Below are positions 11,490-24,700 of a stretch of 56,475 nucleotides of DNA, one piece after another. Source of the stretch: Chromera velia. Taxonomy: Eukaryota > Sar > Chromeraceae. The notes under the pieces are model-generated. The model was not told the origin of the DNA. It was given only the letters and a program-made list of their open reading frames with translations, and searched no databases. The translations under genes were made by a program, and so were the position numbers. The DNA lies in the NCBI GenBank assembly GCA_018398765.1, contig JAHBMJ010000111.1:1-56475 (forward strand), read 5' to 3'. Numbering within the stretch: position 1 is the stretch's first letter; every line of letters starts with the position of its first letter.

Positions 11490-12260
11490 ATTTTTGACAC
11501 AATTTAAGGAAGGTGAGGGGAAAGGCCAACGACAAACCGTGACTGATTAGGGCTTTCATGCAGTTATTCAAAATAATTCAAAGAGTCTGTTGCTCTGGCT
11601 GATCAAAGAGTTCAAGTCTTCTTCTGCAAGTTAGGATGTCCTTTTAAGACCTAAACACCTTATGAATTGAAGCTAAGATAACTGTTACCGGAAGCTTTAA
11701 CACTTTTAATATTCACTTCAACTTTAAGTTAGTAATCATAAAATCATAACCAAAACTTTACTGAAAGTAAAACTTTTCATCAAAAAAACTTCTCAGATTA
11801 GTCTAGAAGAGTAATTACAAATAACAGTTTTCCTTGCTTTTAAAACTAGTTTTTAAATTTATAGGTTTCGTTTTTCCTAAAACGAGGTTTTAAAAAATAT
11901 GTATACATATCTTTTAGATGTTAAAACTATAGGTAAAAGTGTATTTCAAAAAAACTAAGTTCAAAAAAATTGATAATGCAGTATTGATTCTTCTAAAAAT
12001 ATATGCAATTTGTAACACAATGGATTTACATTTAGATTTACATACATGATTTTTTTGTATATATATACACTGAATTAAATTTGTATAAAAACATTATTTT
12101 AATTTCTTTACAGTTCAAGTTTTGTAAACAGTGTAAAAAATGCAAATGAAGTTCCATCTTTTTAATTAAAAAATCTCTACTTGCTAGTTTACTTGTAGTT
12201 TGTATGCAGAGTTTTAAGCTTTGAAGCTTTGACGGAATAACTTTTGTTTTTTCAATACAG
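11490..12260. other. AT-rich island downstream of DRC4
   Basis: About 770 bp that is clearly AT-rich against a roughly balanced background, with many short A/T runs and TATATA stretches. No open frame and no terminal inverted repeats were found. Its texture resembles the AT-rich arms of the element at 52186-53162, so it may be a decayed relative; this is a guess. Confidence 0.5.
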
Positions 12261-12281
12261 TGCGTTTGAAGCAGCGTTTCG

Positions 12282-12865
12282 TCAGCTCATCAGTTGCACC
12301 TCAAACCCAACATTCTCGACTGGCACTCCGAACTCGCTCATCTTTGCTTGATAGGCTCTGGACATTTGCCTGTGCGCCTCTTTGATCTTGTGCGCCTCCT
12401 CGTGGAGGGCCTGGATGATGTCGTTCTTGTAGTGGATAACCTGCATGCAGGGCATTCATACACATCAAGCACATTTATGCGGTATGTATGCATATTGATC
12501 CGATCAATGTGGCTCTGGATTTAAAGAAACCATGAGATGGATTTTGTGCTCTGTACACAGACAGTGCAGAAACCTGAACGTTGTCGAGGGTCTGTGAGAT
12601 AATGAAATTGATGAATGGACAGCTCGCATGGAGAGTGCAACGACTCAAAGACTCACGCAAGGAGACAGAAGAGAAAGCGAAACCGAACTGCAAAAGCACC
12701 TCTTTCTTTCTCCCTCCTGTTGCCGCCCACCCAGAGAAACAAAGGCACTGACAAAGAAACAGGAAAAGTTCGGGCATCCATCCTGCTTCCTCCCTCCCTC
12801 CTCTGTTTTGAGTGTGTGTGTGTGTGTGTGTGTGTAAGCGCGTGCGTACCTGCGTATCTCTGTCT

Positions 12866-12903
<38 letters not shown>

Positions 12904-13021
12904 CCTTGTGTTTTTGAGAGGATAAATGCTCCCTTCCCTGACCTGATCCAGTTTCTCCGATATTCCTCCGGCTGTGGCCTTGTCGAGATTTGCAGAGATG
13001 AGGATCTCCGAGATCTGCATG

Positions 13022-13058
<37 letters not shown>

Positions 13059-15618
13059 ACACATACACGCATATACGGAGAGAGAGAGAAGACAGAGAGA
13101 ACAGGGAAACAGATGGGGATCTTCTAAAGCAGTATGCACTCGCAGACTGCAATCAAAAGGAAAACGGCACACGTGTGATTACTCTCTCTAATGTGATTCA
13201 GCCTCTTCACGGGAACCGATTAAGGAGAGAAAAGGCAAAGTGGCAGCGACAACTCTAGAGCACAAAATTGTTCCTTTCAGCCTTATCGCTCTTTCCTTTT
13301 GGAAATCCAGCGACCAGACGTTCATACAAACAGAGGAACAGGCAGAAGGAAATGATTACTTCCACACAATTTCGTATGGAACAGTGAAACAAGATACACG
13401 ATATCAATGGGGCATACATCAACACGAGAGAGAAAAGATGAATCAATCCAGTTATTGCCCCCCACCTGTGTGTCTGCAACCTCCATGGCCTCCTCGAGAG
13501 TGTCCAATTTCTTCTCCAAAATCAAATTCTGCAGACAGACAGATAGACAGATAGACAGACGCAGAGAGTACAGAACAGGTCTAACAATTAAGTGAAAGAA
13601 TTCACGTTCTCTTTTGTTTGTCTGTCTGTCGCTTTTCTTACAGAAGCAAGAGAGCCGCTTTACTTTCAAGACACGCCAATGTGAAACGATAAGATGAAGA
13701 AAGAACGAGATGGTGTGCTGGAATGAATGATTCAAATCAGAAGGGGAGAGATAAACTGAAGAATCCCTCTTTCTTGCAAGGATTCTTTCGAACGAGGAGA
13801 GACCCATGCGCCTGCCCACCTTGAGTCCTGTTCGTTGTTGCACTTTGTACAGCACCTCCTGAAACTTTCCGTACAAGTCGTTCCTTTCCTGCGCACGATC
13901 ACGTACAGAGGAAGGCAGATAAGTAGATAGGTAAGAGAAAGAACACAGTCACTCGCACGCACACACAATTACGCAGATGCAGAGGGAGAGAAGAACGGAG
14001 ACAGCCTGTATCGTCTTTTCTTTTCCTTCTTCTCTTTCTTTATTCTCTTCTGTTTTTTCTTTCTTCTCTTGGCGCACTCTCTCAGTGGAAGGATACCAGG
14101 GGTCCCTCCAGGACTCGAGCGTACCCTGCAGCCCTTCCAGACAGACAGATAGACAGAAACAGAGGGAGGGAGGGAGGGAGGGAGGGACGGAAGGAGGGAG
14201 AGAGGGAGAGAAGGAGAGAGCGAGGGAGGGAGCCAAAGAGCGACATGGACAAAAAGAGGCATTGAACAACAAAGTCGGATCCAAAAGCAGGAAAGTCTTA
14301 AAAACCTTGACGGCGCACAAAGAAAGGAAAATTCAAATCGCTCAACAGAACTCAAAACGAAGCAATCACAACGAACCTACCTTTGTTGCTCTCTGCAGTT
14401 GCTGCTCTGTCACTTCCTTCTGCAAAAGCAGATTCCCCAGAAGGGACTCCTGCCCTTTCAGAGATTCCTTCACTGCCTCCAGCTTCTTCTTGTCAAGCCC
14501 GTACAGCTTTAGCTCGGCATTCAAACTCTCAACCTCCATTCTTGCTCTCCTCAAAGGCTCTGCAGGGATTTGTCGATAGAAGACAATTCCGCGCATTCAT
14601 GTGTATGTGACGATGTACATGTGTCTGTGTTCTCATGACACCAGCCCAGACAGAGGAAGTGGACAAGCGAAGAGCTAGGCTCTCTGAAGATCAAACACGG
14701 CCGGGAGCGTGCATGCCTACTGACGGACGGACGGACCGACCGTTGAGGTCTCGATGTTTTGCTTGGAGGTCAAGCATCGTCTTGGCATCCTTCGCTTCTC
14801 CTCGCTTCAGCTCCTCGTGATCCTCCTGTACACAAAGAAAGAAATAAAAAGAGAAGAGAGAAAACCTGGAGCGTGTGCTACTTTGGATCGGCGTTGAACA
14901 TGGTACTGCTTCATTTCTCCGGTGCAAGGTCATACTATCTGGAAAAAGCGAAAAAAGCGACAAAGTGGAAGGGCATGGAAGCAGAACTGCGAAAAGACGG
15001 GAGGGAGAAAGGAAGTGAATGAGTTACAGAAAAACACTGAGAGAAACCACAAAGACACCGAGAGACATGTCTTGAAGTAAATCGATTACTATTTGCGGAA
15101 GAAGGAGAAGAAGACATGTGCAAGACAAGAAAGTGAAAAGCGAATGCATGTATGAGAAGTCGCGCCAAGACAAATGCCTGCTTCCGTTTCTGCGTTAGAC
15201 CTGGTTAAATGAAGACCCACACTCATTCGCTCAATAACTCACTCGCTCACTCACTGACTCACTTTGAGTCTCTTGATGAGGTCCAAATTGGAAGACGTCC
15301 TGTCCAGGTAGTAGTGCTTGATGGCCGCAAAGTCGATCGAATTGTGCAGCATCACCTCTCTGCAAGCGAAAGAAAAGGAGAGATACAGACACGGCGACCG
15401 ACAGTTCACGCACAGAAGTCAGTGACGGCGAAACGAAAAACTCAGGTGAAAATAAAGCATATCCCTTCATTCAAAGCAGCAGAGTTCACCTTTGGCGGAC
15501 AGATAAAGGAGACAAATTGCCGCGATGTAGTTCTTCTTTTGATCTCCCTTCGATTTTTCTTTTGTCCACTTCGTTCGTTCATCTGGTAGTGGATCCTTCT
15601 TCTTTCTCCAAACAAATT

Positions 15619-15658
<40 letters not shown>

Positions 15659-17326
15659 GCACTTGTCTGCCCACTCATCAATTCATTCCTTTCCTTTGCC
15701 TCTCTTTGTCTGTCTCTGTTTGTCCAACTGACTGACGCGACGTGTTGGTTCTTCACATCTTCAATGCGTGCCAGTTCCCTCTTCCTCTGCTCGTCCATGT
15801 CGTCCCTCATCTGCAGTGGCGACGCAATACATGCATGTCCACACAAGAGAAGGAATATGCAGATGTCCATACAGGTCCATATACACTGACAGACACGTAC
15901 ATACGCACACAGAAGCAAACATAAGATTGGGAAGAAGAAAAACGGATAAGGAGGTGGAAATGAAGAGTTCTGAGGGTCGCACTCAATAAGCAAGCAAAAT
16001 GGCCACACAAGTCCATTTATCACACTTTGAACATGAATTTTGAACACAACAAAGAAAGAAAACATCGGCAAGATCCATCGGCTGAAAAGAGTAAAATGCT
16101 GCCGACGGATCCGTCCCTTTTTGTTGACATTTAAAAGAAGAGGAAGGAGACTGAATTGATTATGTTCCTGGTCCATACTGACGGACGTTTTGAAGATGTT
16201 GCTTGTACTTTGCTTGCAGGTCTTTTGCCTTTGCCTCGAACTCATTCCTCAACGCAAACACCTGCTTATCCTGTGTGAGCCTCATCATCCTCAGGGTCCG
16301 GTCATGAGACTCCTGTGTCTCCTTCAACTCCTCAGTCAGGGCTCTAGAGTCTCTCTGGAGGTCACTCTCCCTCTCCCTGTGCTCCTCTTCCAACTGCTGT
16401 AGGGCCGTCTCCACGTCTATCTGCTGGGAGATCTGGGCGTCTGTCTCGTGATATCGCAGGTGCTTCAATCGCTGTTTGAATACCTGCGTGAAGCAGCACA
16501 TTCACATTCATAGACGCGTACGTACAGGTATACGAGAGGCCGGGACAGTGCACGCAACAGAAGCACAGAGTGACAAAGGACATCGGGCTGGCTGCAAGGA
16601 GCGCCAGATGACAACCTGAACTGTTTCGTTTCATGACGACACCTGAGCGTACCCACCGAAATAGAAAAAACCGAAAATTCAACAACATGTTGGAAAAGCA
16701 AGGAAGACTGGAAAAGCACAAAGAGCTGGTGAGTAAGCTGATGAAGAGAGACGCCGATAGACGTGAGATAATTCATTTATTGATGGGGTGTCTGCCTCAG
16801 TCTCTTTTTGCGGAGTGATGCCGCTGACACTCATTTTGATGCAGTTGGTCTGTTCCATATCCCATCAAAATATTTGCCTGACCTTCAACTCGATTTGGTG
16901 CTTCTCGTCAAGATCTTGCTGCTCTCTTTCTTTTGCCCTCAAGTCCGCCATACGGTCCTGCAGGTTCACAAAGATCGAAGGAGGGGGTGGGGGGGTGGGG
17001 GGGTTAGGCGCTTCTTATCTTTCTTCTGATAGTCAAAGTCAAAGGCAGAAAAGGTACGATGAGCACCATCTGATTCACTTCCTGACTTGTTTCGCAATGT
17101 TTCTGGTCGGTCAAGATCCCGACCTCTGTCCTCCGCCTGTGTGAAAGTTGCAGATATAGATGCCTTTCCAGTTGAATGCCCCTGTAGGCCTCTTTTTGCG
17201 ATGCCTGCCCGTCCCTTCATCTATTTGTCTGTCTATCCACTGTCTATCTATCCACCTCTATCTATCTATCCATCTATCCATCCATCCATCCATCCATCCA
17301 TCCATCCATCTATCTATCTATCTACC

Positions 17327-17361
<35 letters not shown>

Positions 17362-18071
17362 GTCTGTCTGTGTTGTCTATCTATCTATATGTCTTTCTAT
17401 CTGACTCCCAATCCATCTGCCTGTTTTGTTGCTTGGCTGTTCGAACCCACCTCCTGATCCTGCCTCTCCGTCTATCTGTCCATCCGTCTATCCGACTGTC
17501 CTTCAGTCATTCTGTAAATCCATCTGTCCCCCTGTCTGTCCACTGTTCCTTCTTTCTTTCCTGAACTGACATCTTTTCCCTTCTTCTCTATGATCCAGAA
17601 GTAGTTCAGCTTCTCTCTCTCCTGGAGGAGTTCATTGAAGGAACGTTCCTCGGCCTCGCACTGCGCCTTCAGAAAAGTTGCCTGACACAGAACAGAAGCG
17701 CGCATACATATGGAAATAGCTGGTTGCTTTTGATGACATCTGTACACATGCCAGAAACCCGCGCCTCGGAACAGTCAGTCCCAAAGCAACAGTCAGAGCA
17801 ACAGAACATTTGAGATATGTACTTGAGCCGTCCATCCGATATCGTTTTTCAGGCTGACCAAAACCAGTGAGACCAAGACTCACAGATAGCGGTCTCTCTC
17901 AGAACAGCAATTGTGGGGGCACGAGCCCTCCATTCTCCAACCCGCACACTGACTCGCACCCGTCGTACCTACCTCTTGCTTGGCCGCCATCAAAAGTCGC
18001 AATCCTTCAGCCTCCCTCGCCTCCGCTTCGGGGTCTCCCCCCTTCTTCTTACCCGCCTTCTTGGGGGCCAT
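12282..18071 (-). CDS. DRC4: DRC4/GAS8, nexin-dynein regulatory complex subunit 4, 13 exons
   Basis: Coiled-coil subunit of the nexin link that coordinates dynein arms in motile cilia (known as GAS8, trypanin or PF2). Minus-strand exons: 18071-17973, 17681-17571, 16957-16883, 16483-16187, 15810-15737, 15359-15263, 14825-14741, 14559-14381, 14125-14078, 13888-13820, 13528-13466, 13014-12943 and 12440-12282. They total 476 codons, the family's usual length. Landmarks in order: MAPKKAGKKKGG start; EREKLNYFWIIEKK; HQIELKVFKQRLKHLRY; FALRNEFEAKAKDLQAKY; FAAIKHYYLDRTSSNLDLI; EPLRRARMEVESL; ERNDLYGKFQEVLYKVQQRT; LISANLDKATAG; and the C-terminal SEFGVPVENVGFE. Exon 9 (16 residues) matches least well and was chosen by phase. 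It is head-to-head with the next gene. Confidence 0.93.
12811..12897 (+). repeat. (GT)n and (CT)n compound microsatellite in a DRC4 intron
   Basis: GT repeat at 12811-12835 and CT repeat at 12871-12897, inside the last DRC4 intron. Confidence 0.9.
13023..13060 (+). repeat. (CA)n microsatellite at a DRC4 acceptor
   Basis: CA repeat directly upstream, in transcript sense as GT repeat, of the acceptor of exon 12. It occupies the place of the usual pyrimidine tract. Confidence 0.85.
15623..15657 (+). repeat. (CT)n microsatellite in a DRC4 intron
   Basis: A 35-bp CT dinucleotide run inside the intron between exons 5 and 6. Confidence 0.9.
17221..17400 (+). repeat. (TCTA)n/(TCCA)n microsatellite in DRC4 intron 2
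   Basis: About 180 bp of TCTA and TCCA tetranucleotides with TGTC interruptions, inside the 613-bp intron between exons 2 and 3. Confidence 0.9.
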
Positions 18072-18787
18072 TCTGAATGATGGAAGGGGTCACTCTTTGC
18101 TGGGTGACCTGATACTGTAGATAAGACACCTGTTGTGCAGTCGACGATCTGTTCTGTTGCGTGCACGTGTTGCTTTACGGGTCAAGAAACGAAATCAAGT
18201 CATTGGAAGTGCAAATCCTTGGAACCGTTACTGGGCCTCCATATGCAAGACCAGGGAGACGCTTAATTTCGTATGCTGCCAAAGTTGTCCTGCATGTCAC
18301 AGTGAATGAGATATGAGTCTTATTGGAAGGTCGAAGTTGCAACTTGCAAGGAAGAATGAATCATTCAATTGCATACCGCGGGCCCAGCTGGGGCCCCGGC
18401 AGCGCGCGGCGACAAGACCCCGCGCGACCTGCAGCCGCAACATTTTCGCTTTGCTGCCGGGGCCCGAGCCGACCATGCAGTGACATTCATGCATGTATGC
18501 ACTGAGCACAATACGCGTACGTACGTACTTCAAGCGACAAGGAGCCAATGATGCAAAATGGCTGCCTCGCCATGAAGCTCCCTTTTTCCAGGACCACTAC
18601 TCAATGAGTTGCAACCATATTGCAACCCGCGGCATCCGGCAGTATACTCAAAGACAAAGTAGATTTTCGAGACTCCTACTCGAACCATCCAAGCAACTGT
18701 TGCAGGTTGCATACCTTGCGTTCAGTGCAACACTGAAAGACACGCACACTCCAATCTTCAGTTTCTCAAGAGCGTAGGAAGGACGAC
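18072..18787. promoter_or_regulatory. Divergent promoter region between DRC4 and the RPGRIP1-EF gene
   Basis: A 716-bp interval between two start codons pointing away from each other. It holds a GC-rich block (about 18379-18470). The palindrome GTTGCAAC occurs at 18336-18343 and 18608-18615, with a near match at 18618-18626 and GTTGC half-sites at about 18698-18711. GCATGTATGC words lie near 18490. No TATA box was identified. Shared regulation of the two ciliary genes is inferred from the layout. Confidence 0.55.
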
Positions 18788-21700
18788 ATGTCACACTTTT
18801 CTAGCGACGATGCAAAGATGTCGCGTGCCCCGACGGAGGGGGACCTGGGCGCGTCTTCCCTTCACAGTTCACGCAGAGTCGACGCATTCCTTTCAGGAGG
18901 AGGAGAGAGAGAAAGAGAACAGCAACCGAGCGGCCCCAGCCACTCACAGGTGCACCAACGCGACAGTGAGGGACCCTCCCGCAACGCCAGTGAAGCTCAT
19001 GATCAGATCACATCACAAGCATCCTTTCGGTCTGGACACACTGGTTTGTCAGGAATGAGAAATATGTTCTCAGGAAACAACAATGCAAACAACACCAATT
19101 CAAACTCTGATGACAGAGACAGGGACCGTCACAGCGAAAGAGTCAGCATAGGAGGAGGGCACATACCCGACAACACAAACACAGCCAACATGAGTGTGCG
19201 CCATTGGGACCTTCTGGGTGAGGGCACATCAGATCGAGGGGTAGGGGTGGCAGGGGACTCTCCTGCAGGTGCGTACGATCATCAGTATTCTTTCCGACAG
19301 TCGGATGCTCGAGGTTCTGCTCGTGACGGCAGCGGCAACGGCCCCCTTCCCCTGTCTGCCATGGGGGATCGCCAAGCCTCGGCACAGACAGGCTTCAGCC
19401 TGCTTCTGCAGGGGCGGCCTGTGCGTTTACAGGAGAAGGCAGAGTCGATTTTGAGGAAGTACGGAGGTTCTGTCCCAGTGCAGTCTTTCCATGGTCAGTC
19501 ACTTTCCAATTGGAGGGATGATGCAGAGAGATAGGAAAGAAGTAAAACGAAGCGAAGAGAATGCCTGGATGAGGAAAGAGAAGCAAAAGAGAAGAAAGGA
19601 GAACAAGAGTAGAGAGAAAAAAGGAAGCATGGAGAAGATAAGAGGCTCGGAGATCAGGCTTTTCTTTCAGTTGTTGAAGTCGAGGAAAGATATTAACACT
19701 CTTCCTTCAAATAGACACATGCATGGATCCAGTGGTGCTTTCTCGTTGTAGACCCCCCCCATTCGTTTTCCTCTCTTTCCTCCCACCTCATACCTGCTTC
19801 TGCTTTGATTATTCAAATGTGTGCAGGCACGCGTACCGCCGCGTCTCGACAACCCGACAACCGCCCCTCATCCGCAAGAGCAAGAACAGGCCAATCCAGG
19901 TCCCGTCTCCGAGACCGCCCCCCTCCCCGCACTTGTCAGGGCCAACGCCGCGGTTGCTCCGCCTCAGGAGGCAGCCACGCCCCCCAGTACGAAGACGAGA
20001 ACATCGCGTTGAAGAGGCAGATTGTGGAATACGAAGAGTCCATTCGGGCCCTTGCGGCAAGATTCCAAAGGGCTCAGAGAGACCTTGTGCAAGCAGCCAG
20101 AGAGACCAGTCCACACACAAAGGCAGCACGCAGCACCAGTCCCGCAGCCCTTCTGCGACAAGAGCACGCCTTCAAGAGAGCAGCTGCCCGACTTGAGGAT
20201 GACGACAGAGCTGCCATCCGAGGGGACCCCCCTCCCATTGGAGCAGATCTGGAGGGGGCGTTGGTGGGAGAGCAGCTGGTGCAACTGCGGAGGGAAATCG
20301 GGAATGCGGCAGACGATCGGAAGAGGAAGGAGAAGAGAATGGCGATGCTGGTCCCAATGGGAGGGCGGGTATGTTTGGCTGTTAGGTTGAAGGAAGGTGA
20401 TGTTGCATGTTGGCGTTTTGGTTACTGCCTGTTTGTCCAGTACCTCTATATGCTCTTCCCAGCGTCCCTTCGAGCACACAAGACTAAAGGGGACAGGCCT
20501 TCTCCCGCAGCACCCTTTCCTCCCCACATTCCCTCTTTTTGTTCTTGCTTTCTTCCGTTCCTCTAATGGATTTCCATCCATACTTTAGACATTATCTGTT
20601 TCCTCCTTTTTTTTGGTGCGCCATTGGAATTAAGCGCACTTCATTTCATTGCTTTCTAGTTTCTCCTGCGAGCCCTTTTGGGGTCAACATTTTTGAAATA
20701 TCTGTCGATGACATCGTAGACCTATGTGTATCTTTTTCATGACCTCTGTCCCTCCTCGTTTCTCTGCAGCCCCGAGGAGGTAGGGTGATGCCCGGAAGAC
20801 TCAGGGCTCGAGACGGCATCTTTGCTCCTCCCTGCGTGCCCCCTGCCTCCCTGTCCCCTCGATGCAAGGAGACCCCGATCGTTTCGGCGTTGAGGGCACA
20901 GCTGGAAGTCGAGAGGGAGGCGCTTTCGGAACTGGCGATCAAACACGAGCGGCTGCAGAGAGAGGTGGAGGATAAAATCAAGGGCCGAGAGGAAAGTGCG
21001 GTCAGGAGATTTTTTCCAAAGCGACACCGTGTCTTCTAGCTGTTTGTTTCACTGTCTTCAACCCTCCTCTTTCCTGTTCCCGTCTGCAATGTAGTCGAGT
21101 GAGATAGATGCCCCTCCGGCAATTCAGGTCGAAGGCTGCCTGGCTATCATTCTTACCGTTGACTCTTTTTCTTTTGACAAATGTGTTCTCTTTCTTCCTG
21201 TGCCTCTCTCTCTCTGTGCAGGTGAGCCAGTCCACCCTAAAGGAGTACCAGACCTCCCTCGTTGACCGTGACTTCAGGTTGAGGGAGTTAGAAGAACAGG
21301 TTCAGGAGGCCAGATTGCTCAAGTCAGAAGCAGAAGCAGAGGCAAAAGTCGCGAAGGAAAGACAAACAGCGGCACAGAAGGAAATCGACGATGCGAGGAA
21401 ACGAGCAGAGGAACTCAAGACCAGTATGGAGGACCTCTTTCGAGATTCCTTTCTCGCTGGAAAAGACAGGTAGGTAAGTCGGTCGGTGGGGAAGAGGTCA
21501 TAATGTGTGCGTGCAACAACAAAACGTGAGAAGAATTCCACGGAGTTTTTTGCTTTTCTGGCACTTTTCAGCCTTCTCTGGCTCGCCTTCAACGGTGTGC
21601 ATGCGCGTGGGTGCATGAGTGTATGTATGTATGTATGTATGTATGTATGTATACATGTGTGTGTTTGCGTGCTTCTGTTGTGACTCCCTTTTCCCTTGTC

Positions 21701-24700
21701 ACAAACCTTCTCCCTCCTCACAAAGCCCAAAATTGACTTTCTCTTCTTCCCTTCTCTCACTGCAGAGTCTCAGCCACCGAGTTCCGACGAATGAAGGAAA
21801 CATGCGAACAACAGAGAAAGGTCAGACAGACGTCCGTGTGGATTTTCAGAGAATCGTCCTGGCTGTTTCTCGTCTGAGTTCCGTGTCCGCCTCCTGTAAA
21901 GCCCAGACAGAGATTCTTTTCTTCTGCAGGCTCTCTAGCCACACCAGCCAATCCCTCAACGTGGCTGTCCATCTTCCTTTCGGGTCGCTCGACCTCGGGG
22001 GGGCTTTTTTCTTTTGTTTTTGCGTCGCCTTTCTCTTTCAGACCTTCCTTATTCGTGAAGTCATCTTGAATTGATTGTTGCGTTGCTCGCTTCCCTCCCC
22101 AGCTTTCTCGGGACAGAAGCTGCTTGAACGAATGGCTGATAGACACAATCTCGAGGGAACGCAGAAAGAAATGGGAGAAATTCGTCCGTCAGGACTTTAG
22201 AGCACAATGAGGGAGTACAGCAGAGGCATTGAGTCAAGCACAAGTTTGTACTGAAAGACCCCGTACACTCGCGGCGTATCATCCCCGCCTTCTCTTTCTT
22301 GCACCTTTCCTGACTGGCTGGCTGGCTGTGTTGCAGGACATCGAAGACCTGACGCACGCAAACGACAAGGCCGAATCCGACAGAAGGAAAGCCCTGGAGG
22401 ACCTTCATGAGAAGAACAGAGAGCTGAAGGAACTCCACAGAGAGAGGACGGAGGCAGGTGCAAAGGCCACCATGCTGCAGGAGAGATTGAACGACGTCAC
22501 GGTCAGTCAGTCACATGTAATCTAAATTCATCAGTAAGTCAGTCAGTCTCGAGGCTTTGTTTGACCTCTCTGTCTGCTTTCTTCCTGTCTGCCTCTTCGT
22601 TGTGCGTCTTCCTCGTTTTTCCTTTCTGCCCATTCGCAGATTTATTTCTTCATCCGTCTATCTTGCAGTGAACAAAAAGCGCACTTAATTTGGGTACCTG
22701 CAAAGACATACGCAGGCCTGCGTATTCATTCATCTCCTTCCTACACACATGTACTCCGTGGGACTTTTCTGTTCTGTCACTTGACTTTACGGAAATAAAT
22801 GCAGAGGGCGTTCGACCTTCTGAAGGACCAGTTGGAGGACAGAGACAGGGCGATGCTGGAGGACGCCCTGGGTGTGTGGCTGTCGAGGGAGCCTTCGTCC
22901 ATCGCGAGGCTGGGGGCCGACTGGCTGAATAAGTCCCACAGTCCCGACATCGAGAACGATTTGGGAACTCTGACCAGAAGTGAGTGCAAGCAGAGATAGA
23001 GTGGGTATGTGCGCTTGTGTGTACGTGTGCGAGTGGGTGGGTGGGTGGGCGAACGTACTGTCGTTTAAACTTTCTGTGGAGCGATTCGCAAAACAGTTTG
23101 CGTTGTTCGTTCCGAAAAGTCAACAGGATGGGGAGTGCTCTATTTTGTCTTTCATGCAACGAAAGAGCAAAGACAAACGAAAACCCCCGTGATTTTGATG
23201 ACGACTGCTGCAGGACTGGATGTGGTCCGTTCTGAGAAGGCCGAGTTTGAACACAGGCTGCAGAAGACGCACACTCTTCTGAAGAGGTCAGTCAGACATT
23301 CAGTTGTCTCGGTTGGACTCCTAAATCCTCTCCCTGCAGTCTCTTTGTCCTGCATGCCCTGAATTTGTTTTCGTTTTTTCTTCTTGTTGGCTGAGCCCCC
23401 TTCCTTTCTTGTTTTTTCTTCTTTCTCTACGTTCCTTCTTGCCCTCACGGGGTACTCTCTTGTTCTTTTTGTACCAGCGAATTGATTTCCTCTTTGTCTC
23501 TCCGCTTGTCCCTGCAGGCAAAGCGAAATTTCTGAAAACCTCCGAGAGCTTCACGAGACCGACATGAGAGAGCAGCACGCGTTGGTGTCTGACCTCAAGA
23601 AGGACGTCAACGCATGGAAGCGCTTGTCTGCTGCCAGACAGGATCTCACGAGGAGTCTGCAGGTCAAACTGAACTTCTCAGAAAAGGCCGCCGCACTCGA
23701 CAAGCAGACTCTCACAACCGCCTTGGCAGTTGCGAAGAAGGCGGCGATGCAAGCAGCCTTAAGAGGAGGCAAGGGTGCGAGGGGCCAGTTGGCTTTGCAG
23801 AATGGTCAGGCTGCCCTGGGAGATGGGCGGGCCCAGAAGGGAGGTCGTGCAGCGTTGGAGGGTATCGGAGAGGCGGCAGGTTTGATGGATTTGGAGGAGT
23901 GTGCTGCAGGGTCTGAGGCGGGGCTCAGTTGCTTCTCGGACTGTTCGAGTGTTGTCGGGGAGAGTAAAAACAGTCTGGACCTCTACGTTGGCAAGGGGCG
24001 ACTGGAGGCAGGGGCACTGGGGCAAGTATCTCGACGTCTAGCTGCGGCGCTGTCGGCAGAGTTCATTCTTTCTCTGGTCTCTGTGGAGTTTTTTGACTTT
24101 GACGTCTCGACTTCTCAGGTCGCTCTCTTGGTGTTTGTTTGTTTTTTGTTGTCCGTCTCTCTTCCCGTCTTTCTTTGCTTTTTTCTCTTCACGTTGCCCC
24201 CGAGCTCCTTTCCTTTCCTCTTCAATGTTCTCTCCCTGATGTTCACTCCATCCGTCGTGTGACTTTGTCGTTCTTTCTGTCACTCAATCACAAAAATGCA
24301 GAGAAAGATTAGTTTAGAAATTGACAGCAGCCACTTCTTCTCCCCGCTTCCCTCCTGTTTTCCTTTCCTTTTTCTCTCTCCCCACCTTTCGGCCTCTCTG
24401 CAGATTGGCACCGGTATCGAGCCGTTCTTCGACTCTGTGATTTCCTTCGCTGTGGACTTGGACGACTCGACCATCCAGCACTTTGCGCAACACTCTCTGA
24501 GACTCCAATTGTCCCTCCTTCTCAACGATGCCACTGTGCCTGTGGGGGCGTGCTCACTTCGACTGGGAGACCTCCTGTCCCCTGACTTGTTCGGGGACTC
24601 TAGGGGAGTCCTCTCTGGCAGGCTCGTGTTCATGGGTACGTCTCTCTGTCCTTCCGTCCGTCCCTTCGTCTGAATGTGTTCCTTTCCGTGTGCCTGTCTG

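Noticed and set aside
11490-12260. AT-rich island as a transposon with inverted ends or an organelle insertion
   Set aside because: I compared both ends and found no inverted or direct terminal repeats, and no organelle gene could be read.
12475-13258. Frames encoding His-Thr, Cys-Val and Arg-Glu repeats inside DRC4
   Set aside because: They come from CA, GT and CT repeats in an intron, and the true exons fit DRC4 in a different arrangement.
16966-17220. Possible extra DRC4 exon (AEDRGRDLDRPETL) between exons 2 and 3
   Set aside because: Joining FWIIEKKGKD directly to DRMADLRAKEREQQ matches the family without a gap, and the extra piece has a poor donor.
19821-20012. Alternative frame of RPGRIP1-EF exon 2 (Pro/Ala-rich)
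   Set aside because: Only the frame leading into YEDENIALKRQ matches the phase of exon 1 and continues as coiled coil.
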